NCBI GenBank assembly: GCA_947258815.1
Contig: CAMYJW010000030.1
Span: forward strand, 806,001-870,000
Reading direction: 5' to 3'
DNA length: 64,000 nucleotides
DNA from: an uncultured Sphingomonadaceae bacterium
GTDB taxonomy: Bacteria > Pseudomonadota > Alphaproteobacteria > Sphingomonadales > Sphingomonadaceae
Positions 35,123-44,622 of this stretch are shown here, in pieces. A program made the translations under genes and the position numbers. How positions within the stretch are numbered: position 1 is the first letter of the stretch; each line of letters opens with the position of its first letter. The notes beneath the pieces are model-generated. The model was not told the origin of the DNA and did no database searches. It worked only from the letters and a program-made list of their open reading frames with translations.

Positions 35123-35142
35123 CCCTTCCCGTTGCGGAAGGG
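35123..35142. repeat. Short hairpin in the glnB-glnA gap
   Basis: CCCTTCC / GGAAGGG stem with a 6-base loop just upstream of the glnA ribosome site. It may be a processing or attenuating hairpin. Confidence 0.4.
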
Positions 35143-35232
35143 GCTAGGGGGGTGAAAGTGAAATGCGGGGGACAGGCCAGCCCCTGTTTCAGGCCCGGCC
35201 CCGCGGTCCGGCGTTCAGCCAGACAAGATTAC

Positions 35233-35640
<408 letters not shown>

Positions 35641-35660
35641 TCACAGGCAGATTCCACGTT

Positions 35661-35675
35661 TCAAGAATCGTGCCA
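35661..35675 (-). promoter_or_regulatory. Sigma54-type (-24/-12) promoter for glnBA
   Basis: On the - strand TGGCAC, five bases, TTGA fits the RpoN consensus TGGCAC-N5-TTGCW at 9 of the 10 fixed bases. It is about 90 bp upstream of the glnB GTG, so the unit may be NtrC/RpoN controlled. Confidence 0.5.
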
Positions 35676-35840
35676 GAGACGATTACAGCTTGGTAGGACA
35701 TGCAGCCGCAGCCGAAAAGCCCGGAATCGCAGGAAATGCCGCTTTGGGACGAACGCGGGGTTGATTTTATCGCCAGTGAGCACGGCATTTTCGCTCAAGA
35801 TTCGGGCAAGGCGTGCCCGATTCTTGGGCAGGCGGTTGCC

Positions 35841-36764
35841 CTACACGCGCAAGCCTGCGGTTTCCGGCAGTCCGGCCATCAGGTTGAGATTTTGCACTGC
35901 CGCTCCGCTTGCGCCTTTGCCGAGATTATCGAGCACGGCGACCAGGCGCGCCTGACTGCAATCGGATGACGCCAGCACATGCAGCTCAAGCCGATCGGAC
36001 GGCTGCATCGAACCACGCAGCAAAATCTCGCCATCAGGCTGTTCGCCCAAACGCACGACGTTGCTTCCGGCATAGAAATCACGCAGATGCGCGCGCAGTG
36101 CGTCGGGCGCTGCGGCGCCTGACATTGCCGAAAGTGGCAACGGCACTTCCACCACCATACCGCGATGCGCGGGGATGACGGCGGGCGTGAACAGCGGCGC
36201 AGTGGCCAGATCACACCATCTTTGCATCTCCGGCACGTGCTTGTGCCCCAGACCAAGCGCATAACCGCGCCAGGCGATGTCGGGATCGGCTTCAAACCGC
36301 GCGATCATCGCCTTGCCGCCGCCCGAATAACCGGACACCGCGTTACAGGTATATGGCCAGTCCGCCGGTAGCAGCCCGGCCCGCACCAGCGGTGCGACCA
36401 GTGCGATAAAGCCGGTCGAATAACAGCCGGGGTTTGACACACGGCACGCCGATGCCACCGCGTCACGCCCGCAGACCTCGGGAAAACCATAGACCCAGCC
36501 ATCGGCGACGCGATGCGCGGTCGATGCGTCGATAATCCGCACGCTGGCATCGGCGGCCAGCGTCACGGCTTCGCGCGCGGCATCGTCGGGCAGGCACAGC
36601 ACGGCAAAATCCGCACTGTGGAAGGCTTCGCGCCGGGCATCGGCGTTCTTGCGCCGATCATCATCCAGAACGATCAGCGAAAATTCGTCACGGCCTTGCA
36701 GCCGCTCGACGATTTCCAGCCCGGTGGTGCCAACCGCGCCGTCGATGAATACGCTGGCGGTCAT
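35841..36764 (-). CDS. argC: N-acetyl-gamma-glutamyl-phosphate reductase
   Basis: NADPH-dependent reduction step of arginine synthesis. The 307-residue length fits the shorter type-2 ArgC. Motifs: FIDGAVGTTGLEI (cofactor), CLPDDAAREA, the active-site Cys in SNPGCYSTGF, and GLGHKHVPEM. I start at ATG 36764, which overlaps the SH3-protein stop by 4 nt; a longer frame adds an unrelated Arg-rich stretch. It is the last gene of the aminopeptidase-SH3-argC run on this strand. Confidence 0.93.
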   Translation of the reverse strand: MTASVFIDGAVGTTGLEIVERLQGRDEFSLIVLDDDRRKNADARREAFHSADFAVLCLPDDAAREAVTLAADASVRIIDASTAHRVADGWVYGFPEVCGRDAVASACRVSNPGCYSTGFIALVAPLVRAGLLPADWPYTCNAVSGYSGGGKAMIARFEADPDIAWRGYALGLGHKHVPEMQRWCDLATAPLFTPAVIPAHRGMVVEVPLPLSAMSGAAAPDALRAHLRDFYAGSNVVRLGEQPDGEILLRGSMQPSDRLELHVLASSDCSQARLVAVLDNLGKGASGAAVQNLNLMAGLPETAGLRV

Positions 36765-37147
36765 GTTCCGGCCCGCTGCAACTGGCTGAGCGCGACATAG
36801 CCGACCGGCCCGGCTTCGCCGTCCGCCTGACCCCATGCCCACTCACCCGCGATATCGAGCACGGCAAACGTCGCCCCGGCCGCAAGCGTTCTGATTTCAT
36901 CCGCTTCGGCGGCAGGCGCGGCGCGCAGGCTTGCGCCATTTGCCGTGCAGATGTGGGCCATCGGTTCCGCATAATGCGGCACGAAATAGGTTCCCGCCAG
37001 CGCGATATGCGCCAGATCGCCGCGCACGGGCAAATGGCCCACGGGCGCACTGGCGCTGGGGCCGGTCAATGCCAGCTGGCCATCGGGCGCAGACAGGCGA
37101 ATATGCGAATCCGTGTTCGACACGTAAGTGGTTGTTCCCAAGAGCAA
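36761..37147 (-). CDS. Small SH3-domain protein, possibly a remnant of an NlpC/P60 peptidase
   Basis: A 128-residue protein whose second half is a bacterial SH3-type fold (ANGASLRAAPAAEADEIRTL, then WAWGQADGEAGPVGYV). The first half (RGDLAHIALAGTYFVPHY) is like the start of sphingomonad SH3-C40 peptidases that, from memory, follow an M17 aminopeptidase gene. Here the frame ends right after the SH3 unit, with no catalytic Cys-His domain, and its stop overlaps argC. It may be a natural short binding protein or a peptidase that lost its catalytic part. Confidence 0.7.
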   Translation of the reverse strand: MLLGTTTYVSNTDSHIRLSAPDGQLALTGPSASAPVGHLPVRGDLAHIALAGTYFVPHYAEPMAHICTANGASLRAAPAAEADEIRTLAAGATFAVLDIAGEWAWGQADGEAGPVGYVALSQLQRAGT

Positions 37148-37199
37148 GGAGCGGCGCGATTAGACGGGTCATCGCGGTTAGGCAAGTTTGAGCGCGTGC

Positions 37200-38582
37200 T
37201 TATCCGTAGCGCTTTTGCAACATGTGCCACGCCGCGCGCAGGCCCAGTGCGGCTCCGCCTTTGGGTCTGCCCGGTTTTGAGGATGGGCGCCATGCATACG
37301 TATCGAAGTGCGCCCAGTCGGTATCGTCGGGCACGAACCGGTCCAGAAACAGCGCGGCGACGCTGGCTCCGGCAAACGGATTGGCGTGCGAATTCATGAT
37401 ATCGGCGATATCGGACTTGAGATATTCGCGATAGCCATCGTGGAGCGGCAGACGCCAGCATGGATCGTCGCAGGCCAGCCCTGCCGCCAGCAGATCCTCT
37501 GCTGTCTGGTCGGTGCGCGTGAACAGCGCGGGCAGGTCTGGCCCCAGCGCAGAACGCGCCGCGCCGGTCAGCGTTGCGAAATCGATCACCAGATCGGGAT
37601 CGTCTTCCCCCGCGCGGGCCAGCGCATCGCCCAGAATCAGGCGGCCTTCGGCATCGGTGTTGGTGATTTCAACCGAAAGGCCCTTGCGCGATCGCAATAC
37701 GTCTCCGGGGCGATAACTGTTGGCCGAAACCGAATTTTCCGCTGCCGGGACAAGCAGGTGCAGCCGCACGTTCAGCCCGCCCTGCATCACCAGCCGGGCC
37801 AGCGCCAGCGCATGGGCGGCGCCGCCCATATCCTTTTTCATCAGCGCCATGCCCTTGGACGGCTTGAGATCCAGCCCGCCGGTATCGAATGAAACGCCTT
37901 TGCCGACAATTGCAACGCGCGGATGTTTCGGATTGCCCCATTCCACCTCGATCATGCGCGGCGCATGGCTTCTGCCCGCAGCACGACCAACCATGTGGAC
38001 CATCGGGAATTCCTGCTCCAGCATATCGCCTTTGGTCACGCGCAGTTCACCGCCAAATGCTCTGGACAAGGCTTCCGCCTCGGCTTCAAGCTGGCCCGGC
38101 CCCATATCTTCGGCGGGTGTGTTGACAAGATCGCGCACCAGCGAAACAGCCTCTGCTTCCGCCAGCGCGGCGGTGATCGCGCGGGCATCGGCGGTCAGCA
38201 GAATGCGCGGGCCTTCGTCCGCAGGCTCGGTCCGATAGCGGTCATAGGCATATTGGCCGCTGATCCATCCAAACATCGCCGGGCCGGGTTCGGCGCTGGC
38301 CAGACGGTATGTTCCGGCAGGCAATGTTTCGGCGAGTTTGGCAAGGCACCACGAAGAAAGGTTGCCGGCATTGGCGACACCGGTGACGACGGCCCAGTTG
38401 TCGCCATCGGGGAAGATGGCTTTGCTATACCCTTCGGCCTTGAACTTTTGCGCTTCCAGTGCGGCGCGTTGCGGCGCGGACCGCGCTTTTACGAACTTTT
38501 CCAGACTGTCCTTGTCGACGATATGGATGGGAACGGCGTTCTGGCCCTTGTCGGGCTGGATCAATGCGTTTTTATCAGTCAT
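37200..38582 (-). CDS. Leucyl aminopeptidase family protein (M17)
   Basis: A 460-residue cytosolic metallo-aminopeptidase. An N-terminal domain is followed by the M17 catalytic domain with VGKGVSFDTGGLDLKPSKGM (metal and Lys), MKKDMGGAAHALA and the NTDAEGRLILGDAL signature, all with expected metal ligands. It removes N-terminal residues from peptides and may take part in glutathione or peptide turnover. It is divergent from map (56 bp between starts), linking two aminopeptidases across one promoter region. Confidence 0.93.
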   Translation of the reverse strand: MTDKNALIQPDKGQNAVPIHIVDKDSLEKFVKARSAPQRAALEAQKFKAEGYSKAIFPDGDNWAVVTGVANAGNLSSWCLAKLAETLPAGTYRLASAEPGPAMFGWISGQYAYDRYRTEPADEGPRILLTADARAITAALAEAEAVSLVRDLVNTPAEDMGPGQLEAEAEALSRAFGGELRVTKGDMLEQEFPMVHMVGRAAGRSHAPRMIEVEWGNPKHPRVAIVGKGVSFDTGGLDLKPSKGMALMKKDMGGAAHALALARLVMQGGLNVRLHLLVPAAENSVSANSYRPGDVLRSRKGLSVEITNTDAEGRLILGDALARAGEDDPDLVIDFATLTGAARSALGPDLPALFTRTDQTAEDLLAAGLACDDPCWRLPLHDGYREYLKSDIADIMNSHANPFAGASVAALFLDRFVPDDTDWAHFDTYAWRPSSKPGRPKGGAALGLRAAWHMLQKRYG

Positions 38583-38638
38583 GGTGCGTGTTCTCTAACG
38601 TCTCGCAATTTCAACGCAACATCGCTACATCGGCTGGC

Positions 38639-39466
38639 ATGACAGACTATCAGATCGTTTCCGAAGGCGAAGACCTGCTGCGCGACGGCACTATCAAGCT
38701 GCACCCGCGCGAAAGTTTCGATGGCATGCGCAAGGCCGGAAAGCTGGCTGCGGACATTCTCGATGCGATTGCGCCACGGGTTGTGCCGGGCGTGACCACA
38801 GCAGAGCTTGACGATTTCGTGCGCGAGATGACGCTGGATGGCGGCGCGGTTCCGGCAACGCTGGGCTATCGCGGCTATACGCACAGTTGCTGCATCTCGA
38901 TCAATCATGTCGTGTGCCATGGCATTCCATCAGACAAGGCGCTGAAGGAAGGCGATATCGTCAATATCGATGTGACCCCGCTGCTCGATGGCTGGCATGG
39001 CGATACCAGCCGGATGTATTGTGTGGGCGATGTGCCCCTGAAGGCACGGCGTCTCGTGGACGTGACGCACGAATGCCTGATGATCGGCATAGAACAGGCA
39101 AAACCGGGCAATCATATCGGCGATATCGGCGCGGCGATTCAGGCCCATGCCGAAAAGCACCGCTATGGCGTGGTGCGTGAATTTTGCGGTCATGGGCTGG
39201 GGCGGATGTTCCACGATGCGCCCGAAGTCGTTCATGCAGGACGCGCGGGCACCGGGCCGGAACTGAAACCGGGCATGTTTTTCACCATCGAGCCGATGAT
39301 CAATCTTGGCAAACCGGCGGTGAAACTGCTCAATGATGGCTGGACCGCCGTTACCCGTGACAAATCGCTTTCGGCCCAGTTCGAACATTCCATCGGCATC
39401 ACCGAGGATGGCTGCGAGATTTTCACGCTGAGCGAAAAAGGGCTGCACAAACCGCCTTACGAATAA
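38639..39466 (+). CDS. map: Type I methionine aminopeptidase
   Basis: Removes the initiator Met from nascent proteins. The 275-residue product has the pita-bread fold markers SINHVVCHGIPSD, VNIDVTPLLDGWHGDTSRMY (Asp ligands), EFCGHGLGRMFHDAP (His), TIEPMINLG and AQFEHSIGIT (Glu), i.e. all five metal ligands. I start at ATG 38639; the open frame upstream is antisense to the aminopeptidase and lacks family similarity. It converges on the methyltransferase with only 13 bp between stops. Confidence 0.95.
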   Translation: MTDYQIVSEGEDLLRDGTIKLHPRESFDGMRKAGKLAADILDAIAPRVVPGVTTAELDDFVREMTLDGGAVPATLGYRGYTHSCCISINHVVCHGIPSDKALKEGDIVNIDVTPLLDGWHGDTSRMYCVGDVPLKARRLVDVTHECLMIGIEQAKPGNHIGDIGAAIQAHAEKHRYGVVREFCGHGLGRMFHDAPEVVHAGRAGTGPELKPGMFFTIEPMINLGKPAVKLLNDGWTAVTRDKSLSAQFEHSIGITEDGCEIFTLSEKGLHKPPYE

Positions 39467-39479
39467 GCCGGCCCAGCGC

Positions 39480-40235
39480 TTATTCGCCCACTTTTCGCGC
39501 GATATAAAAGCCATAGCTGACGTAGGCCCTGTATCGTTCATACAGTGCGATTTCGGCTTGTTCCGCTGCGATGATCTGGCGGGCTGTATCGCTGTGCCGG
39601 TGCCGTTCCAGAAACGCGGAAAAACGCTGCTGAAGCGGCCGGTAATAGTTGTCCAGCCAGCATTCTTCGGAAAGCGGGAAATAGCCGATGGGCTGGAAAC
39701 CGTGCTTTTCCAGCAGCGCGATTTTGGCCGACGCGGTATCGACCTGATCATATTCGCGTTCCCAGTGCTGGCTCAGTTCCACAGGCCGCTCATGTGTCAG
39801 CCAGGTGAGTTCCGATGCCGCAATAATCCCGCCCGGCTTCAGAAACGGCCGCCACGCCCTGATCCCGGCTTCAAAGCCAATGTTGTAGATAGCGCCTTCC
39901 GACCAGATCGCGTCGAGCTGCGCGTCTGCGAACGGCAGCGCGTCCATTGATGCGGCCAACGTGTCGATGCGGTCTGCAACCCCGGCATCGCGGGCGTTGG
40001 CTTCAAGCTGCTCAAGAAATGCGGGAAACAGATCGACGGCGGTGATCTGCGCATCGAGGGCCTTTGCAAGCACCAGTGTCGATGCGCCCGATCCGCAGCC
40101 GATATCGGCGATCCTGAGCCCGGTTTTTCCTTCCAGTCCGCAAAGCGCAATCGCCTGCCGTGTGGCGTGTTCGCTGCCCGGCCCTTGCCGCGCGGCGCCT
40201 CCATGCAGATCGACCAGCAGTTCAAATTCATCCAT
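39480..40235 (-). CDS. Class I SAM-dependent methyltransferase
   Basis: A 251-residue Rossmann methyltransferase. The SAM site is IADIGCGSGAS, with the acidic end of beta-2 in AVDLF, and PFADAQLDAIWSEGAIYNIG matches motif II/III. The substrate is not predictable; UbiE/Methyltransf_11-type relatives act on small molecules. It lies 9 bp downstream of ccmB, so is probably read from the ccmAB transcript, but no cytochrome-maturation role is known for such a protein. Confidence 0.82.
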   Translation of the reverse strand: MDEFELLVDLHGGAARQGPGSEHATRQAIALCGLEGKTGLRIADIGCGSGASTLVLAKALDAQITAVDLFPAFLEQLEANARDAGVADRIDTLAASMDALPFADAQLDAIWSEGAIYNIGFEAGIRAWRPFLKPGGIIAASELTWLTHERPVELSQHWEREYDQVDTASAKIALLEKHGFQPIGYFPLSEECWLDNYYRPLQQRFSAFLERHRHSDTARQIIAAEQAEIALYERYRAYVSYGFYIARKVGE

Positions 40236-40244
40236 CGCTTAATC

Positions 40245-40904
40245 TCAATCGCGCGCAGCCCGGATCGCCGCGCCCGCTGCAAAGGGCGCGATGGCGAGCA
40301 GCACCAGACTGCACGCTGCCGTCAGCGCGATGCCCGCGTTGCCGCCGGTTGAAAGGCTGCCAGCGCCGAAAATCAGCAGCGGAACCGCCAGCGGGATCAC
40401 CAGCATGCCCGAAAGCGCCGCGCCGCCGCGCAAACCGGCTGTCAGCGCGGCCACCATCACACCCAGTGCCGCCAGCCCCGGCGTTCCGGCCAGCAGCCCC
40501 AGCTCTACAAGGCCGATCGTATCGCCATCCAGCCCCAGCAGCGCGGCAGCAGGCAGCGCGGCCAGCATCAGCGGCGGACCAAAACTGAGCCAGTGGGCAA
40601 GGATGCGCACCGAAACGGTCCACTCCTCCGATATGCCGCGCAAGGCCCACTGATCGAAAAAGCCCAGCTCGATGTCTGGCTCTATCAATCGGTCAAGCGG
40701 CAGGATCGCGGCCAGCAGCGCGGCCACCCAGATCACGCCGCCGCCTGTGCGCGCCAGCAGCGGGGCATCGGGGCCAACCGCGAACGGATAGATCATCGCA
40801 ACAGCCAGGAAGAACAGGATCGGCAGGATCGCGCCGCCGCGCCTGCCGCCCAGCAGCAGCCGCGCCAGATCGCGCCGCAGCAAGGCTCCAAGCCGCCCAG
40901 TCAT
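40245..40904 (-). CDS. ccmB: Heme exporter membrane protein CcmB
   Basis: Membrane component of the CcmAB heme-handling ABC unit in System I cytochrome c maturation. The 219-residue product has about six hydrophobic segments, beginning AILPILFFLAVAMIYPFAVG; LPLDRLIEPDIELG and LAGTPGLAALGVMVAAL are typical of CcmB. I start at ATG 40904; an upstream in-frame ATG at 40940 would overlap ccmA by 11 nt. The gene follows ccmA by 25 bp. ccmC/D/E are not in the window. Confidence 0.87.
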   Translation of the reverse strand: MTGRLGALLRRDLARLLLGGRRGGAILPILFFLAVAMIYPFAVGPDAPLLARTGGGVIWVAALLAAILPLDRLIEPDIELGFFDQWALRGISEEWTVSVRILAHWLSFGPPLMLAALPAAALLGLDGDTIGLVELGLLAGTPGLAALGVMVAALTAGLRGGAALSGMLVIPLAVPLLIFGAGSLSTGGNAGIALTAACSLVLLAIAPFAAGAAIRAARD

Positions 40905-40929
40905 CGCGCCCGCCTCATACAGTCCCGCC

Positions 40930-41508
40930 TCATACCGCAAAGTCCATCAGTGCAAGCCGTTGCAGCCCCGGCAGATCGAACGGCTGATGGGAAGCGATCA
41001 CGCAAATGCCGCCCGCGCGGCAATGTTCGGCAACCAGCGTTGCGACCAGGTCCACCGCATCGGTGTCGAGGCCGTTCAGCGGTTCATCCAGTAACCAGAC
41101 CGGCGCGCCCTGACCGAGCAACCTTGCCAGCGCGGCGCGCTTTGTCTGCCCGGTGGAAAGGTAGCGCACCGGCACATCTAGCAGCCCGGCAAGGCCAAGC
41201 CGCGCCAGTTCATTGTCAACCGGCCCGTCGATGCGCTGCCATAACGCAAGCGCCTTGCCGAGCGGGAGATCGGGATCAAGCGCCGCGCGTTCATCAATCA
41301 GCCCGATTGCGCCCGCGCGTGAGACATGGCCCATGAAGGGCCGCATCAGCCCGGCAAGAATGCGCAGCAGGCTTGATTTGCCGATGCCGTTGCTTCCAAC
41401 GATCTGCAGCGCGTCTCCGGGAGACAGCGCGAAATCGAGATCGCTGAACAACACCCGGTCGCCGCGTCTGCAGGCCAGTTTTTCAGCAGCGATGCGGCAC
41501 TCTTGCAT
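40930..41508 (-). CDS. ccmA: Heme exporter ATP-binding protein CcmA
   Basis: A 192-residue ABC ATPase, a good length for CcmA: Walker [10 protein letters not shown], signature [14 protein letters not shown] (a CcmA-like variant of LSGGQ), Walker [13 protein letters not shown], then the H-loop ASHQ. It powers the CcmB unit that releases holo-CcmE. I start at ATG 41508; the longer frame reads into the divergent phhB region. It is 47 bp from phhB, with divergent promoters between. Confidence 0.9.
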   Translation of the reverse strand: MQECRIAAEKLACRRGDRVLFSDLDFALSPGDALQIVGSNGIGKSSLLRILAGLMRPFMGHVSRAGAIGLIDERAALDPDLPLGKALALWQRIDGPVDNELARLGLAGLLDVPVRYLSTGQTKRAALARLLGQGAPVWLLDEPLNGLDTDAVDLVATLVAEHCRAGGICVIASHQPFDLPGLQRLALMDFAV

Positions 41509-41555
41509 GGACTGGTGGGTTAGTGGAAAGTCATCCGCCTGCCAAGGAGGTCCAC

Positions 41556-41846
41556 ATGCCAATTCTCGAACTGACTGCCCAGGCGCGCGATGCGGCGATG
41601 GAAACGCTGCCCGCATGGACATTGGCCGATGATTGCAAGTCTGTCGGCCGCACGCTGAAATTCGCCGATTTCAATGCGGCGTTCGGTTTTATGGCGCGTG
41701 TGGCGCTTTATGCCGAAAAGGCCGATCATCATCCCGAATGGTCGAACGTTTATAACCGGGTGAACATCAAGCTGACCACGCACGATGCGGACGGTCTTTC
41801 CCAGCGCGATATCGCGATGGCGCGCTTTATCGATTCGGTCGTCTGA
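41556..41846 (+). CDS. phhB: 4a-hydroxytetrahydrobiopterin dehydratase
   Basis: Pterin-4a-carbinolamine dehydratase, regenerating the pterin cofactor of aromatic hydroxylases; some homologues act in molybdopterin-related or transcriptional roles. The 96-residue product has the family core [20 protein letters not shown] with the catalytic His pair, then [20 protein letters not shown]. The ATG at 41556 has a near-perfect AAGGAGG site. No phenylalanine hydroxylase gene is present in the window. Confidence 0.93.
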   Translation: MPILELTAQARDAAMETLPAWTLADDCKSVGRTLKFADFNAAFGFMARVALYAEKADHHPEWSNVYNRVNIKLTTHDADGLSQRDIAMARFIDSVV

Positions 41847-41990
41847 TGTGTTCGCGCGGCCTGGCATTACTTTGGCAGATTTGTGAATGACGGGTCGGAA
41901 GGGAGGCATCCGCAGTGTGCGGCAGGCCGATCTGGCGGTTTGGTGAGGCGGTCAAGGATGGCCAGCCTGATTACCGGGAGGCTGGGTTGC

Positions 41991-42002
41991 GGGGGGGGGG
42001 GG
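41991..42002. repeat. Homopolymer tract of twelve G
   Basis: Twelve G on the + strand, 7 bp downstream of the glycosyltransferase stop (non-coding there). Such tracts are prone to slippage and to sequencing error; no phase-variation role is evident because it lies outside the frame. Confidence 0.8.
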
Positions 42003-42009
42003 CGACGGG

Positions 42010-44568
42010 TTAAACCGCCGAAGTGCCCGCCAACTCCTTCTGGCTGATCGCGAACACCGTTTCCAGCTGGCTTTCAAGATCACGCGTAAACCGCGGCGTA
42101 TCGAACATCGGCTTTGCGAGCCGGTTTCCGGCAAGTTTCGCACGAATGCCTGCCAGCCGTTCCCGATCCGTCGCCAGATCAAGCGCAAGCTGTTCATATT
42201 CCGCTTCGCTTTTGGTAATCATCTCGGGCAGTCCGGCTGCGGTGAGGATGCTTGCGCAAACCCGCGCGGCAAACTGGCGGCCGATCTTGGTAACGATCGG
42301 CACGCCACCCCACAGCGCATCAGCGGCGGTGGTATGTGCATTACAGTTGAACGTATCAAGAAACAGATCGGCATGTCTGTAGCGCGCCAGATGCTCCTCG
42401 TGCGTCAAACGCTCGGCAAACACGAGACGGGCCGGATCGACACCGCGCGATTCCGCTTCCTTTCGCAAGTTTTCGACAACCCATCGGTTCATCGGCGGCA
42501 GCCAGAACACGCTGTCGTCAACCTTGCGGATCAATCGCATCCAGATATCGAATTCCCGCGGTCCGATCTTGTATATCTGGTTGAAGCAGCAAAAGACCAA
42601 CGCGTCCTCGGGCAGCCCGAAATCCGCGCGCGTGGTTTGCTTGTCCGAAATTTTCTGGTCCCGATCGTAAGGGAAATAGGTGTGCGGCATTGCAAGCAGC
42701 CGTTCCGAGTAATTCCGCCTTTGCTCATCGGGAATGAGGATATTGTCCGCGAGGATATAATCGATGAAATCCGCGCCCATTGTGCTTGGAAATCCGAGAT
42801 AGTTTATCTGGACCGGGGCCAGACGGCGAGCGAACAGTTCGGGCCGACAGTACTTGGTGTATCCCATCAGGTCGATCGCGATATCGAGCCGCTTTTCGCG
42901 CACCATCTCAACGATGGCCCGGTCATCAATATCCGAGATATCGATAAAGTGCTCTACCGCGTTCTGGGCCTTTTCGCGGGTGGTGCTTCGATCGGGGGGG
43001 GCAAAACTGAAAACGAAAACCTCGAACCGATCCCTGTCATGTCCCGCCAGATGCCCGGTGAGGATAAACGCCATCGGGTGTTCGCGCATGTCCGCCGAGA
43101 AATAGCCGACGCGAATGCGTTCGCCGGGCTGCTTTTTCCAGGCAGGCAGCGGCGGGCGCACAAACCTGTCCACCGCTTTCGCCTGAAGCCGGGAACGCGC
43201 GAGCTGGCGCGCCGGGTTATCTTCGATCGCCAGTGCGCGAAACGGCGTGATGGCGGTGTTTTGGGTGCCCAGTGTCTCGCACTGCCGGGCAATGTCTGAA
43301 AACTCCGTCCAGTCCGCCATGTGGGCCTGAAGATCGATTTTCTGGAAACGCAAAAGATCATTATCGGGGGCAAGCTTTACCGCCGCTTCAAGACTTGTAA
43401 GCGCCTCATCCAGTTTGCCCTGCTGCCGCTGGGCTTCGCCGCGCCCCGCAAAGGCTTCGGACATATCGGGGCGGAGCTCCAGGGCGCGATCGAAACTGGC
43501 CAGGGCGGCATCCAGTTGCGCCTTCGCCTGATAAACAGTGCCAAGATTTACATACCCTTCGGCAAAGTCCGGCCGGAGCTGCACCGCTTTGACGTAGCTC
43601 TCGATCGCTTCATCGGGCCGGCCTTCGCCGAACAGCGCAACGCCCATGTTGAAATGCGCCATGTGGTTGCGCGGTTCAAGCCGGATGGCTTCGTTGAAAC
43701 AGTGCAGTGCATCGGCATCCTTGCCTGCCTTGCTGAGCAGGCTGCCAAGCGAAAAGTGCGCCTGGGCATCGCCGGGCGCAATGCTGATAGCCATGCGCAA
43801 CGCAGCCACAGCTTCTTCATCGCGTCCCAACGCCTTGAGAGCGACACCGATGTCCCGGTGTACGTCGCCTGATCCGGGGGCCAGCTCCAGCACTTTGCGA
43901 AAGCATGGCAGGGCCTCCTGATACTTTCCCAGTTCGATGCAGATTCTTCCCAGATTGTTCCAGGCCTCAACATAGTCCGGCTTGCACCGTGTCGCTTGCA
44001 GGAAGCATTTTGCGGCCTCCTCGCGCTTGCCCAGCGCCACCAGCGCGGTGGCCAGACTGTTGTGAGCCACCGCGTTGTCGGGCTTTAACCGCAAGGATTC
44101 CTGAAAGAACGGGATGGCGTCTTCGTTGCGGCCCTGAAGATGGAGCGCAATGCCAAGATTGGTGTGCAGGCTTGCATCGTCGGGCCTGAGTGCGCAGGCC
44201 TTGCGCAACGCCAGCTCCATCTTGTCGATCCGCCCGATGCGATGATTGATGAGTGCCATCCGCTTCCACAGATCGACCGATCCGGGGGCCTTCGCGGTCA
44301 GCTCTTCCGCTTTCGCCGCAGCGAGATCGAACTTTCCCAGTTTCTCCAGACCGAGGAGTTGCTGCACCGCATCCCCGATCGCCGGATCGGAACCCGAACC
44401 GGAACCGGACGTCCCGGAATCCAGCGCCGCCAGCGCCTTGGCGGCGCGCGCATTGTTCGGAAACCGGTCAAGGATCATGCGATAGGCTTCGCGCGCCTCG
44501 TCAACGGCGCCCTTGAGCGCACTGGCTTTGGCACGGCGCATCAGCCGGTCGACGGAAATCTTGGTCAT
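42010..44568 (-). CDS. TPR-repeat protein O-GlcNAc-transferase (SPINDLY/GT41-type)
   Basis: An 852-residue protein. The first about 400 residues hold roughly 10-11 TPR units of OGT type (repeated A-x-Y-x-x-A-L-x-x-x-P patterns). The rest is a GT41 catalytic domain: VGYFSADMREHPMAF (conserved His), PVQINYLGFPSTMG, VFCCFNQIYKIGP (conserved Lys) and DTFNCNAHTTAADALWGG. It likely attaches a sugar (GlcNAc or fucose) to proteins; bacterial relatives modify flagellin or surface proteins, but no flagellar or adhesin gene is nearby. I start at ATG 44568 (MTKISVDRL); the longer frame adds 11 residues. Confidence 0.9.
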   Translation of the reverse strand: MTKISVDRLMRRAKASALKGAVDEAREAYRMILDRFPNNARAAKALAALDSGTSGSGSGSDPAIGDAVQQLLGLEKLGKFDLAAAKAEELTAKAPGSVDLWKRMALINHRIGRIDKMELALRKACALRPDDASLHTNLGIALHLQGRNEDAIPFFQESLRLKPDNAVAHNSLATALVALGKREEAAKCFLQATRCKPDYVEAWNNLGRICIELGKYQEALPCFRKVLELAPGSGDVHRDIGVALKALGRDEEAVAALRMAISIAPGDAQAHFSLGSLLSKAGKDADALHCFNEAIRLEPRNHMAHFNMGVALFGEGRPDEAIESYVKAVQLRPDFAEGYVNLGTVYQAKAQLDAALASFDRALELRPDMSEAFAGRGEAQRQQGKLDEALTSLEAAVKLAPDNDLLRFQKIDLQAHMADWTEFSDIARQCETLGTQNTAITPFRALAIEDNPARQLARSRLQAKAVDRFVRPPLPAWKKQPGERIRVGYFSADMREHPMAFILTGHLAGHDRDRFEVFVFSFAPPDRSTTREKAQNAVEHFIDISDIDDRAIVEMVREKRLDIAIDLMGYTKYCRPELFARRLAPVQINYLGFPSTMGADFIDYILADNILIPDEQRRNYSERLLAMPHTYFPYDRDQKISDKQTTRADFGLPEDALVFCCFNQIYKIGPREFDIWMRLIRKVDDSVFWLPPMNRWVVENLRKEAESRGVDPARLVFAERLTHEEHLARYRHADLFLDTFNCNAHTTAADALWGGVPIVTKIGRQFAARVCASILTAAGLPEMITKSEAEYEQLALDLATDRERLAGIRAKLAGNRLAKPMFDTPRFTRDLESQLETVFAISQKELAGTSAV

Positions 44569-44622
44569 CGGGCTATGTAGCCTGTGAATTGCAATCAGCA
44601 ATACAGGAGCTGGCGCGCGGGC

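Noticed and set aside
35700..35969. Possible small gene (89 codons) upstream of glnB, + strand
   Set aside because: It overlaps the end of argC by 129 bp, has no ribosome site or family similarity, and would cross the region after glnB.
41991..42002. Phase-variable switch of the glycosyltransferase
   Set aside because: The G tract lies after the stop codon, so slippage would not change the frame.
42334..43299. Open frame antisense to the glycosyltransferase domain
   Set aside because: Shadow frame; GT41 residues are on the - strand.
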